The notes under the pieces are model-generated. The model saw only the letters and a program-made list of their open reading frames with translations, had not been told where the DNA came from and did not search any database. A stretch of DNA of 64,000 bases, taken from NCBI GenBank assembly GCA_016709545.1, contig JADJMO010000004.1, positions 1 to 64,000 on the forward strand. The letters run 5' to 3'. Shown piece after piece: positions 8,407 to 16,216 of the stretch (position 1 is the first letter of the stretch; the number at the start of each line of letters is the position of its first letter). Source of the stretch: Myxococcales bacterium. Lineage in GTDB: Bacteria > Myxococcota_A > Polyangia > Polyangiales > JADJMO01. Position numbers and translations under genes: made by a program.

Positions 8407-9852
8407 ATGAAGCGAGCCCTCCGCATCCTCCCCGTCCTCGCCCTCGGACCGCGCTCTCGCCTCGCAGGCGGCGCAGGAAGGCCGGCGCAGCAAGGTCTCC
8501 ACCAGCAAGGACCGCAAGGAGGTCTCGGTCACCGTCTACAACCAGGGCTTCGGCCGGGTGCGCGAGGTGCGCGACCTCGACGTCGGCCGGCGGGCGGCTC
8601 GCTCGAGCTCCGCGACGTCGCCTCGCGCATCCAGCCCGAGACGGTCGCGATGCAGTCGCTCGGCGGCAGGATCGACGGTGCTCGAGCAGAACTACCGCTA
8701 TGATCTCCTGAGCCCCCAGAAGCTGCTCGAGAAGTACGTCGGCAAGAAGATCGAAGGTCTACCGCTACAACAGCAAGCCGGCGCGGACGAGCGCGTCGAC
8801 GCCGAGCTGCGCGTCGGCGGACCTGGACAGCACCGTCCTCAAGATCAACGGCGAGATCACCTACAGCTTCCCCGGGTCGGCTGGCGTTCCCGGAGGTGCC
8901 CGCGAACCTGATCAGCAAGCCCACCCTGGTGTGGCTGCTCGACAGCGGCGCCGCCAAGCAGAAGGTCGAGGTCACCTACCTGACCCAGGGCTTCTCGTGG
9001 AAGGCCGACTACGTGCTCGTCATCGACGACGCCGACAAGCTCGCCGACCTGCAGGGCTGGGTCACGTTGAACAACAACACCGGCGCGAGCTACGAGAACG
9101 CCAAGCTCAAGCTGGTCGCCGGCGACGTGCAGAAGCTCGCCAGCGGCGACTACTACGGGGCCGACGACGAGGTCATCCTCGGCAAGAAGGGCGACTGGGG
9201 CGTCAAGGGCAAGCCGGCGTTCAAGGAGGAGGGCTTCTTCGAGTACCACCTCTACACGCTGCAGAAGCCGACCGACGTGCTGCAGAACGAGCAGAAGCAG
9301 GTCACCCTGCTCGAGGGCCAGGGCATCAAGGTCGACAAGAAGCTCATCTTCTTCGGCGCGGCCTACTACTATCGCGGCAACTACGGCCAGGTGGTCAGCA
9401 ACCAGAAGGTGGGCGTCTATCTCGACATCGAGAACAAGGAGACGAACCACCTCGGCATGCCGCTGCCCAAGGGCATCGTGCGCGTCTACAAGGCCGACAA
9501 GGCCGGCGCCAAGCAGTTCGTGGGCGAAGACCGCATCGACCACACGCCGCGCGACGAGAAGATCCGCATCAAGATGGGCGAGGCCTTCGACGTCGTCGGC
9601 GATCGCAAGCAGATGTCCTGGAAGTCGCTCGGCTCGTGCAACAGCGAGTCGGAGTGGGAGATCTCGCTCCGCAACCACAAGGACACCCCCGAGACGGTGG
9701 AGATGTTCGAGCCCGTGGGCGGCGACTGGGAGATCCTCTCGAGCTCGCACCCCACCGTGAAGAAGGACGCCCACACGTTCACCATCACGGTGACGCTCGC
9801 CAAGAAGAGCGACGTGAAGGTGAAGTACCGCGTCCGCACCCGGTGGTGCTGA
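8407..9852 (+). CDS. DUF4139-type exported protein, second tandem paralogue (frameshifted N-terminal half)
   Basis: Starts at ATG 8407 (MKRALRILPVLALG), only 2 bases after the first paralogue. The frame changes several times before about 8895: near 8440, 8595, 8680, 8755, 8810 and 8880. Bases 8896-9852 are intact and encode KVEVTYLTQGFSWKADYVLVIDDADKL, GWVTLNNNTG, LEGQGIKVDKKLIFFGAAYYY and SESEWEISLRNHKDTPETVEM. The C-terminal halves of the two copies are very similar, so this is a local gene duplication. The density of indels in the first 500 bases again points to sequence error. Function unknown; probably periplasmic or surface-exposed. Confidence 0.72.
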
Positions 9853-9860
9853 GCCAACCC

Positions 9861-10268
9861 CTACGCGTGCGCTTCTTCCACCAGCTCGACCAGCACGCCG
9901 CCGGTCGATTTGGGGTGCAGGAACGCGACCTTGTGACCGCGCGCGCCGATGCGCGGCGTGCTGTCGATCAGCTGCACGCCGATGCCGGCGAGGAACGCGA
10001 GCGCCTGCTCGATGCCCTCGACCTCGATGGCGACGTGGTGCAGCCCGGGGCCCCGCTTCTCGAGGAACTTCGCGAGACCGTCGTTGCCCTTCGGCGAGAT
10101 GAGCTCCAGGTTCGAGTCGCCCACCGGTAGCAACACCGCCTCGGTCTTCTGTGAGGCGACGACCTCGCGGACCGTGGCCTCGAGGCCGAGGGCGCGCCAC
10201 TTCTCGAGGGCCGCGTCCACGTCGGCGACAGCGATGGCCACGTGGTCGATCCGCTTGATCTTGAGCAT
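9861..10268 (-). CDS. mce: Methylmalonyl-CoA epimerase
   Basis: A 135-residue vicinal-oxygen-chelate enzyme interconverting (R)- and (S)-methylmalonyl-CoA in propionate metabolism. Two VOC modules are visible. Likely metal ligands are His in KRIDHVAIAV, His in GPGLHHVAIEVEGIEQAL and the Glu in the C-terminal VLVELVEE. The motif SPKGNDGLAKFLEKRGPGLHH is typical of this family. I chose ATG 10268 because the family begins at IDHVAIAV and a TACGTC -10-like hexamer sits 6 bases upstream; an ATG at 10289 is an alternative. It converges with the DUF4139 genes. No mutase gene is nearby. Confidence 0.88.
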   Translation of the reverse strand: MLKIKRIDHVAIAVADVDAALEKWRALGLEATVREVVASQKTEAVLLPVGDSNLELISPKGNDGLAKFLEKRGPGLHHVAIEVEGIEQALAFLAGIGVQLIDSTPRIGARGHKVAFLHPKSTGGVLVELVEEAHA

Positions 10269-10308
10269 GGAACCGACGTAGCCGTGCATCGGCAGCCCGT
10301 CATTCCCG

Positions 10309-11187
10309 TCAGGGAACCCGCGCGCGGCGCCGAAGATCGGTGGCCGACGGAAGCCCGTGCTGGTCGAGCGCCGTGCCGAGCGCGCGCGAGGAGCCGTAGC
10401 CGGACATGCGCGCCACGACGCCCACGGGGAGGTCGGGGAGCGAGAGCAGCGACGCGGTCGCCAGGATCCGCGCCCGCACGAGGGCTGCTCGCAGGCCGGT
10501 CATCTCCTGCCAGATCGGCAGCGCCGCGAAGCGACGACGGAGCTCGCGCTCGGAGACGCCACGGCGCGCCGCGAGGTCGACCCACATCGGCTGGTGGTCG
10601 AGGTGGGAAAGGGCGTGGCTCAGGAGGTCGGCCTCTGGCTGGAGCGGGTCTTCGCCGAGCGTGTCTCTAGGCCTCACGCCGTCGAGGATGCCGAGCGAGT
10701 CGAGGATCCCGAAGGTCGTCGACAGCAGCGAGGGATCGCTGGCTGCGCGCTTGGGGTCCCGGAGAATGGACTGCGCGATGGCACGCAGACGCTCCTCGTC
10801 GCGGGAGCAGGGAAAAGCCGCCCGTATGGGGGGCAGCGGCGCGACTGCGGCGCTCCACTCCACGACGAGGGCCAGGAACGGGTCCCCCTCCCACCGCTCG
10901 TCCCACGCCCCCTCGATCGATTCGACGATCGCCTGGCCGGCAGGGAGGAGGAAGGTCCGCTCTCCTCGCCGCAGGTACATGCGCCCGTCGAGCACCACGC
11001 ACACCTGCGCGTGGGCGGCGACCTGCAGGGAGAGCGTCGGCCCCTTGGTGAAGAGAACGCGGCTGTCGAAGGCGAGGCCTCCGGCGAGAGCGACCACGTA
11101 CACCCGGAAACCCTCGCCGATGAGCGAAGTGGTCTCGCGCAAGATCGGGGTCCCGGCAGGTTGCAGTCGGCGACGGACGACGAGCAC
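10309..11187 (-). CDS. AraC-family transcriptional regulator
   Basis: A 292-residue cytoplasmic regulator. The N-terminal half is a cupin-like sensing domain (VYVVALAGGLAFDSRVLFTKG, YLRRGERTFLLPAGQA). The C-terminal hundred residues form the double HTH of AraC proteins: first helix pair WVDLAARRGVSERELRRRFA, second LPVGVVARMSGYGSSRALGTALDQHGL. The start is a GTG at 11187 in a frame without an upstream ATG. It is divergent from the outer-membrane protein at 11407, with a 219-bp gap, so it may control that gene. The ligand is unknown. Confidence 0.83.
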   Translation of the reverse strand: MLVVRRRLQPAGTPILRETTSLIGEGFRVYVVALAGGLAFDSRVLFTKGPTLSLQVAAHAQVCVVLDGRMYLRRGERTFLLPAGQAIVESIEGAWDERWEGDPFLALVVEWSAAVAPLPPIRAAFPCSRDEERLRAIAQSILRDPKRAASDPSLLSTTFGILDSLGILDGVRPRDTLGEDPLQPEADLLSHALSHLDHQPMWVDLAARRGVSERELRRRFAALPIWQEMTGLRAALVRARILATASLLSLPDLPVGVVARMSGYGSSRALGTALDQHGLPSATDLRRRARVP

Positions 11188-11393
11188 CGCTTCATGGTGG
11201 CGACAGGTGCGCCCGCGTCAACCGACGGACGTCGCGCCCCTCGAAATCCAAGCCGAGGGACCGGACGGGACGGTCAGCGACCGAAGCAAGTCGGCGGCCC
11301 TTCGTGGTGGCTTGGCGCCGCCCGACCCGACGAAAGTCGAACTGCCTCCGGGGAGGCCGGATCTATCCGTTGTCCGGAGCGGCAGGCGCACGA

Positions 11394-11399
11394 TAGTTT
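11394..11399 (+). promoter_or_regulatory. -10-like TAnnnT for a near-leaderless start at 11407
   Basis: TAGTTT lies 7 bases before ATG 11407, where the transcription start would be at or next to the start codon. A TTGTCC at 11370-11375 is a possible -35, 18 bases upstream. Confidence 0.42.
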
Positions 11400-11406
11400 C
11401 CGCGCC

Positions 11407-12099
11407 ATGAAGCGCTCATCCTTCGGTTGTATCCTGCTCGTCACCCTCTTCGGCACCAGCGCTGCCTTCGCCGAGCGGATCGTCTCGGATACCCACGGCG
11501 TCAGCGCGGTCGGCGCCGGCGTGAAGGAAGTCGGCATCGAGTCGATGTTCCTGCTGTCGTCGAGCGGCAAGGCCGAGACGAAGGCCGGCGCGAAGGACGA
11601 CACGTCGGCCACCCGCGTCTCGCTGCTCGGCGGCCTGTTCTTCCGCTATTTCATCGTGGACAACCTGTACCTCAGCGGCAACGTCGGCGCGCTCTACCGC
11701 TCGGACGGCGCCTCGGTCGGTGGCAACTCGGTCGCGAAGGTCAGCTCGGTCGGCTTCCTCGGCACGATCGGCGCGGGCTACCTCGCCAGGCTCGGGGGAG
11801 GCATGTTCCTCGCTCCGGCGGTCGGTGTCGGCGGCTACTCGCTCAACACCGACACGACGACCAAGATCAGCACGACCGACGTGACCACGAGCAGCGGCGA
11901 GGCGGGCCTCGCGGTCCGGCTCGAGCTCGGCTTCGTCTTCTACTCGAGCGCGCACTTCAACCTGTTCGCGCGGCCGCAGGCCCTCGTGCTCCTCGGCACG
12001 AGCAAGCTCAAGAACCAGCCCGCGGGCACGCCGGACAACTCGAGCAAGAGCACCACGATCGACGGCGGATTCGACGTCGGCGTGTCCCTCGTGTTCTAG
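11407..12099 (+). CDS. Outer-membrane beta-barrel protein
   Basis: A 230-residue protein with a Sec signal peptide (MKRSSFGCILLVTLFGTSAAFAERI; cleavage expected after AFA). The mature part is a run of alternating-polarity strands: SLLGGLFFRYFIVDNLYLSG, FLGTIGAGYLARL, GEAGLAVRLELGFVFYSS, FNLFARPQALVLLG. It ends in FDVGVSLVF, with a terminal Phe as expected for BAM-assembled barrels. An eight-stranded OmpW/OmpA-like barrel is likely. The AraC gene is divergent upstream. Substrate and role are not visible. Confidence 0.8.
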   Translation: MKRSSFGCILLVTLFGTSAAFAERIVSDTHGVSAVGAGVKEVGIESMFLLSSSGKAETKAGAKDDTSATRVSLLGGLFFRYFIVDNLYLSGNVGALYRSDGASVGGNSVAKVSSVGFLGTIGAGYLARLGGGMFLAPAVGVGGYSLNTDTTTKISTTDVTTSSGEAGLAVRLELGFVFYSSAHFNLFARPQALVLLGTSKLKNQPAGTPDNSSKSTTIDGGFDVGVSLVF

Positions 12100-12223
12100 A
12101 ACGTCCAGGTCGCGGAGACCGAGCGGAGCCCCACCGCCGCCGAGGGCATGGTGCTCGGCTATCGGCCGATCGGCGACGAGCCCACCGGTCCGCCGGAAAT
12201 TCAGCCCGGCAGACCGGATCGGT

Positions 12224-12229
12224 TATGTT
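12224..12229 (+). promoter_or_regulatory. -10-like TAnnnT for the HAMP/TerB operon
   Basis: TATGTT lies 8 bases before ATG 12238, in the 138-bp gap after the barrel gene. It matches the TAnnnT-then-start pattern seen at other operon heads in this window. Confidence 0.42.
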
Positions 12230-12237
12230 CCAGGGCA

Positions 12238-12993
12238 ATGCAGCCTCGTCGCCGCACCCGACGGTACCTCGTCGATGCGCGTTTCCAGCTCAAGTACACC
12301 GGCATGCTGGTCGGCGTCGTGCTGTCCGTCATGGTCGTGCTCGGCGTGTTCCTGTTCCAGACCGCCCGCGCCGCGAGCACCCACGCGAACTTCGCGGCCG
12401 ACCAGGCCGAGCGCGCGCTGAAGGAGTCCGCGGCCAGCGCGAAGCTCCTCAAGATGAACGCCTCGTACGACGAGGCCCTCGGGAAATCCCTCGACGCCGA
12501 CCTCGCCGCGCTCGACGCCGAGTACAAGAAGAACCTCGACGACGTGCAGGCCCGGCGCAAGGACGTCGAGCAGCAGCGCCAGCGCCTCTCGCTGCTCCTC
12601 GCCCTCGGCTCGCTGGTGCTGCTCGCCTCGCTCAGCGTGATGGGCATCTTCATCACCCACCGCATCGTCGGCCCGGTCTACCGCATGAAACGCCTGCTCC
12701 GTCAGGTCGGCACCGCGCGCTTCTCGGTCAAGGAGAAGCTCCGCCGCGGCGACGAGCTCGAGGATCTGTTCGAGACCTTCGTCCAGACCGTGCACAGCCT
12801 CGAGGCGCTGCAGGCCGGTCGCCGGCTCACGCTCGACGCGACGATCGAGAAGGCCCGCAAGGCCGACGTGCCGGCCGACGTCATGCACGGCCTCGAGGCG
12901 CTGCACGCCCAGCTCTCCCTCGGGCTCGGTGGCGGTGTGCCCGCGAGCAAGCGCGACCCGGCCAAGCCGGGCGCCGCGGAGGGTGCGTCGTGA
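12238..12993 (+). CDS. HAMP-domain membrane protein (no kinase or methyl-accepting output domain)
   Basis: A 251-residue inner-membrane protein. The first helix (about 20-43, YTGMLVGVVLSVMVVLGVFLF) is followed by a periplasmic, charged, coiled-coil-like segment of about 75 residues. The second helix is LSLLLALGSLVLLASLSVMGIFI. A HAMP-like linker then reads THRIVGPVYRMKRLLRQVG and GDELEDLFETFVQTVHSLEAL. It then ends, so signal would have to be passed to a partner. The next gene starts inside its stop codon (GTGA overlap) and encodes a TerB-like protein. Homologous HAMP-only proteins occur widely in myxobacteria; the role is unknown. Confidence 0.75.
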   Translation: MQPRRRTRRYLVDARFQLKYTGMLVGVVLSVMVVLGVFLFQTARAASTHANFAADQAERALKESAASAKLLKMNASYDEALGKSLDADLAALDAEYKKNLDDVQARRKDVEQQRQRLSLLLALGSLVLLASLSVMGIFITHRIVGPVYRMKRLLRQVGTARFSVKEKLRRGDELEDLFETFVQTVHSLEALQAGRRLTLDATIEKARKADVPADVMHGLEALHAQLSLGLGGGVPASKRDPAKPGAAEGAS

Positions 12994-13439
12994 AGATCCC
13001 GAGCCTCGTCGAAGACGCCCTCGCGCGCCTCGGGCGCAAGTTCGAGGACGCGGACTACAACCCGACGCCGCTGATCGACCTCGGCGCGATCGTCGCCAAC
13101 GCCGACGGCAAGGTCGAGGTCGCCGAGAAGGAGGCCCTTGCGCAGATGCTCGAGCCGCTCCTGCACGCGCACCTCGACACCGAGCTGGTCGGGTTCCTGG
13201 TCGACGCCAGCCTCAAGGTGCTCGCGCGCACCGGCACCTCACGCCGCATCGAGGTGCTCGCGGCGATCCTCCACGACTGCGACGCCGTCGACGAGGCGCT
13301 CACGGTCGCGGTCGCGATGGCGGGTGGCAAATCGGTCGGAGCTGCCGAGCGCAAGGTCATCGCCGAGCTCGCGACGGCCTGCGAGGTCGAGCCGCCCCAG
13401 CTCGACGAGCTCATCGCCAAGGTCACCGCGGCCTACTGA
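12990..13439 (+). CDS. TerB-like domain protein
   Basis: A 149-residue, mostly helical, cytoplasmic protein. LIDLGAIVANADGKVEVAEKEALAQML matches the first metal-binding helix pair of TerB-like domains ('A..DG.....E'). AGGKSVGAAERKVIAELATACEV matches the second half, where acidic residues are partly replaced. GTG 12990 overlaps the preceding TGA as GTGA, so its translation is coupled to the HAMP protein. TerB domains bind metal ions near membranes in stress systems; the pairing here suggests a membrane-associated complex, which is inference. Confidence 0.75.
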   Translation: MKIPSLVEDALARLGRKFEDADYNPTPLIDLGAIVANADGKVEVAEKEALAQMLEPLLHAHLDTELVGFLVDASLKVLARTGTSRRIEVLAAILHDCDAVDEALTVAVAMAGGKSVGAAERKVIAELATACEVEPPQLDELIAKVTAAY

Positions 13440-13590
13440 CCTGGGGGGCCTTTTGCCCCTGTGGGCGTCAGCACCGGGGACGACAGGGTGTCAGGATCGG
13501 CACGGCGTGGCCCACCCGCACACCCGAGAGCGACGCGCGTGCGGCATTTTGCGCGGAAATTCCGCTTTGGCCCGTTGGCATCCGGCTCGC

Positions 13591-13596
13591 TAGACT
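13591..13596 (+). promoter_or_regulatory. -10-like TAnnnT for the lipoprotein pair
   Basis: GC-TAGACT lies 8 bases before ATG 13605. TTGGCC at 13567-13572 is 18 bases upstream and matches four of six -35 positions. Confidence 0.45.
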
Positions 13597-13604
13597 CACG
13601 CCCC

Positions 13605-14174
13605 ATGCGCCACGGGTTCCTCCTCCTCTCGTGTGCCCTCGTCACCGTGTCGTCCGTGCTGGGGGCGTGCGGTGGCTCCGTGACGCCGGACCCCGAGGCC
13701 ATCGACGACACCGGCGTGGTCGACTCGGCGAGCGACGGCAAGGTCGACTCGAAGATCGACTCGGGCCTCGACACCCGGAGCGACACGCTGCTCGACACGA
13801 AGATCGACACCGCGCTCGACACGTGGGTCGAGCCCGAGTGCCCCGACGCGGGTCCGCCGGTGAAGGACTACAAGTGCGACCCGCTCGCGGCGCCGCCGGG
13901 TGGCTGCAAGGCCACCGAGGCCTGCTACCCCTACGTGGAGTACCCGTCCGAGCGGTGCATGCCGGAGATCTACCGCACGCGCTGCTTCCCGGCGGGCAAG
14001 GGCAAGCAGGGCGATCCGTGCACCGGTGGCGCCTGCGCGGCGGGCTACGCCTGCGTCGCGAGCGGTGTGGGCAATCAGTGCGCGCTCATGTGCAAGCCGG
14101 GCAAGATCGGCGCCTGCCCGGATGGCTACGTCTGCTCCCCGACCGACGTGCCGGACGTCGGCGCGTGCCTATGA
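13605..14174 (+). CDS. Cys-rich lipoprotein with Asp/Ser/Thr tract
   Basis: A 189-residue exported protein. The signal MRHGFLLLSCALVTVSSVLGAC carries a lipobox (VLGAC). It is followed by a low-complexity acidic linker (DSASDGKVDSKIDSGLDT repeated in degenerate form, residues about 33-75). The C-terminal 115 residues hold about 14 Cys in short loops (CDPLAAPPGGCKATEACYPY, CFPAGKGKQGDPCTGGACAAGYACV), typical of disulfide-rich surface proteins of myxobacteria. Its stop overlaps the next ATG as ATGA. Function unknown. Confidence 0.75.
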   Translation: MRHGFLLLSCALVTVSSVLGACGGSVTPDPEAIDDTGVVDSASDGKVDSKIDSGLDTRSDTLLDTKIDTALDTWVEPECPDAGPPVKDYKCDPLAAPPGGCKATEACYPYVEYPSERCMPEIYRTRCFPAGKGKQGDPCTGGACAAGYACVASGVGNQCALMCKPGKIGACPDGYVCSPTDVPDVGACL

Positions 14175-15766
14175 AACACCTCGCCTCTCTCCTGGCTGCG
14201 CCCGCCCTCTTCGGTGCCTTCGTCGTCGCCTTCGGGGGCACGGGGTGCGGTGCGCGCACCGAGCTCGTGCTGCCCGACGCGCGCGACGCCGACGCCGAGA
14301 CCGAGACCGAGCCGCCCAAGGAGTGCCTCGAGACCAAGGACTGCCCCGGCTTCGACGACAAGTGCGCGCCGGTGTCGTGCCTCGCCAACAAGTGCGTCGC
14401 GGGCGCCAAGGTGGTGTGCGACGACAAGGATCCCTGCACCGACGACACGTGCGAGCCCGCCACGGGCAAGTGCAAGTTCGAGCCGAGCACCCTGGATCTC
14501 GACGGCGACGGGCACCGCGCGCCGCTCGCCGGCAAGAAGCCCGGCGAGCCCGGCTCGTGCGGCGACGACTGCGACGACAAGAGCGCGGCCGCGTTCCCCG
14601 GCAACAAGGAGATCTGCGACGGCGTCGACAACGACTGCGACGGCATCGTCGACAACGACGCGCGCTACGTCCCGCCGGCCACGGGGCCCGACGCCATCCG
14701 CGTGAGCGGCGACGTGCAGGAGGCCAGCCCCGCCGGCCTCGCGTTCGCCAACGAGCAGTACCTCGCCATGTACAACGGGCGCCTCTCGGGCAAGCTGCGC
14801 GTGTACGGCGCGGCGCTCGATCCGCTCGGCAACAAGCTCTCCGAGTCGCTCCTCAACAAGTCCACGGTCGACTCGGTCGAGGGCCGCGTAGCGTGGAACG
14901 GCGCCCAGTTCGGCGTCGTGTGGTCGGACCGCCGCGACGCGAGCTGGGAGCTCTATTTCTCCCGCCTCGACAAGACCGGCGCCAAGCTCGACCCGGACCT
15001 GCGCATCAGCGAGGGCGACGGCAGCTGGTCGATCGGCGCGAGCCTCGTGTGGACCGGCAAGGAGTTCGTGGTCGCCTTCCAGGACCAGCGCGACCTCGAC
15101 CCGCAGTTCAACGTGTGGGGTCAGCGCATCTCGGTCGACGGCAAGCTGGTCGGCGGCAACGTCAAGCTGGTGGACGACGTCTCCTCCGGGCCCGATCTCG
15201 CCGTCGGCCTCGGCACGCTCGGCATCGTCTGGACGCAGCAGATCAGCGCCACCCAGTACGACAGCTACCTGCGCATCCTCAGCCGCGAGCTCGCCCCGGT
15301 GAGCGAGCCCATCAAGATCAGCTCCGGCAAGAGCGGCGAGTCCCCCACCATCGTGTGGAACGGCGACCGCTACGTCGTCGCGTTCTTCGACAAGGTGGGC
15401 GCGCCCAAGACCATCTACGGCGCGGCCTACGACGAGAAGGGCGGCGTGGTGGTGCCGCTCACCCAGCTCACCGAGAGCCCCAAGTTCTCGCGTTACCCGA
15501 CCATGCTGCCGCTCGGCGACCGCCTCCTGCTCGTGTGGAGCGACACCAAGGACGGCGCCTCGGGCTACGAGCTCTACTCCAAGATGCTCGACAAGAAGCT
15601 CGTGGCCATCGGCGGCGAGAGCCGCATCACCAGCGCGCCGGGCGAGAGCGTCGGCGCGGGCATGGCGTTCGGCCCCAAGGGCGACGTCGGCGTGCTGTTC
15701 CGCGACGACCGCCTCGGCACCGTGCAGACCTACTTCACCCGCCTCGTGTGCACCGCGGGGAAGTGA
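14171..15766 (+). CDS. Secreted lipoprotein with MopE-type metal-binding motif and beta-propeller-like repeats
   Basis: A 531-residue protein. A lipoprotein signal ends at FGGTGC. Residues about 45-110 are Cys-rich (CLETKDCPGFDDKCAPVSCLANKC). Residues about 112-165 hold the Asp/Cys-rich putative metal-binding motif (DLDGDGH, CGDDCDD, EICDGVDNDCDGIVDND). The rest consists of repeating strands such as GRVAWNGAQFGVVWSDRR, SLVWTGKEFVVAFQDQRD and PTIVWNGDRYVVAFFD, which suggest a propeller of about six to seven blades. It is co-translated with the preceding lipoprotein (ATGA overlap). Probably at the cell surface; the ligand is unknown. Confidence 0.78.
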   Translation: MKHLASLLAAPALFGAFVVAFGGTGCGARTELVLPDARDADAETETEPPKECLETKDCPGFDDKCAPVSCLANKCVAGAKVVCDDKDPCTDDTCEPATGKCKFEPSTLDLDGDGHRAPLAGKKPGEPGSCGDDCDDKSAAAFPGNKEICDGVDNDCDGIVDNDARYVPPATGPDAIRVSGDVQEASPAGLAFANEQYLAMYNGRLSGKLRVYGAALDPLGNKLSESLLNKSTVDSVEGRVAWNGAQFGVVWSDRRDASWELYFSRLDKTGAKLDPDLRISEGDGSWSIGASLVWTGKEFVVAFQDQRDLDPQFNVWGQRISVDGKLVGGNVKLVDDVSSGPDLAVGLGTLGIVWTQQISATQYDSYLRILSRELAPVSEPIKISSGKSGESPTIVWNGDRYVVAFFDKVGAPKTIYGAAYDEKGGVVVPLTQLTESPKFSRYPTMLPLGDRLLLVWSDTKDGASGYELYSKMLDKKLVAIGGESRITSAPGESVGAGMAFGPKGDVGVLFRDDRLGTVQTYFTRLVCTAGK

Positions 15767-15773
15767 CGGTCGG

Positions 15774-16196
15774 TCAGGGCACGATGCGCTCGAAGCGCAT
15801 CTTGTTCTTGTCGTGCCCGTCGGTGTCGAGCTCGTACACGGTGAGGATGTCGCCGTGGAGCATCACCTCGAGGACCTCGACCTTCTTGTCCTTGATGCCG
15901 GTGATCTCGAGCCGGTAGATGTCGCCGTAGTGGTCGGTGACGCGGTAGGTGGCCTTCTCTGCCTGGCTCGTGCCGATGCTGATCTCCAGCGTGGTCGCGG
16001 TGAGCACGATGCGGACGTCGAACGGGGAGCCGGCCGGCATGCTCGTGCCCGCCACCTCGACCAGCCGGTAGGAGCCGAGCAGCAGCGTGTAGCCGCGTAG
16101 CGTGCCACCCTGGTAGGTGGGCGGCACGAACGCGTGGGCCAGCGACGCCTGCGCGACGACGAGCCCCACCACCACGAGCGCGCCAGCGAACCTCAT
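15774..16196 (-). CDS. Small secreted protein of unknown function
   Basis: A 140-residue protein with a Sec signal peptide (MRFAGALVVVGLVVAQASLAHAF; cleavage after AHA). The mature part is beta-rich (YTLLLGSYRLVEVAG, VRIVLTATTLEISIG, ATYRVTDHYGDIYRLEITG, KVEVLEVMLHGDILTVYELD), like a small lipocalin-type or beta-sandwich domain. It converges with the lipoprotein at 14171-15766 (7-base gap) and follows the TPR gene by 20 bases. It has its own TACCGT -10-like hexamer 6 bases before the ATG. Confidence 0.7.
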   Translation of the reverse strand: MRFAGALVVVGLVVAQASLAHAFVPPTYQGGTLRGYTLLLGSYRLVEVAGTSMPAGSPFDVRIVLTATTLEISIGTSQAEKATYRVTDHYGDIYRLEITGIKDKKVEVLEVMLHGDILTVYELDTDGHDKNKMRFERIVP

Positions 16197-16202
16197 GGGA
16201 TC

Positions 16203-16208
16203 ACGGTA
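16203..16208 (-). promoter_or_regulatory. -10-like TAnnnT before the small secreted protein
   Basis: On the minus strand TACCGT is followed by 6 bases and then ATG 16196. It sits in the 20-bp gap after the TPR gene, so the small gene may be transcribed separately. Confidence 0.38.
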
Positions 16209-16216
16209 CCAGAAAG

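Noticed and set aside
13442..13465. GGGGC-CTTTT-GCCCC hairpin after the TerB-like gene as terminator
   Set aside because: Only a 5-bp stem and no T-run after it; too weak to list as a feature.
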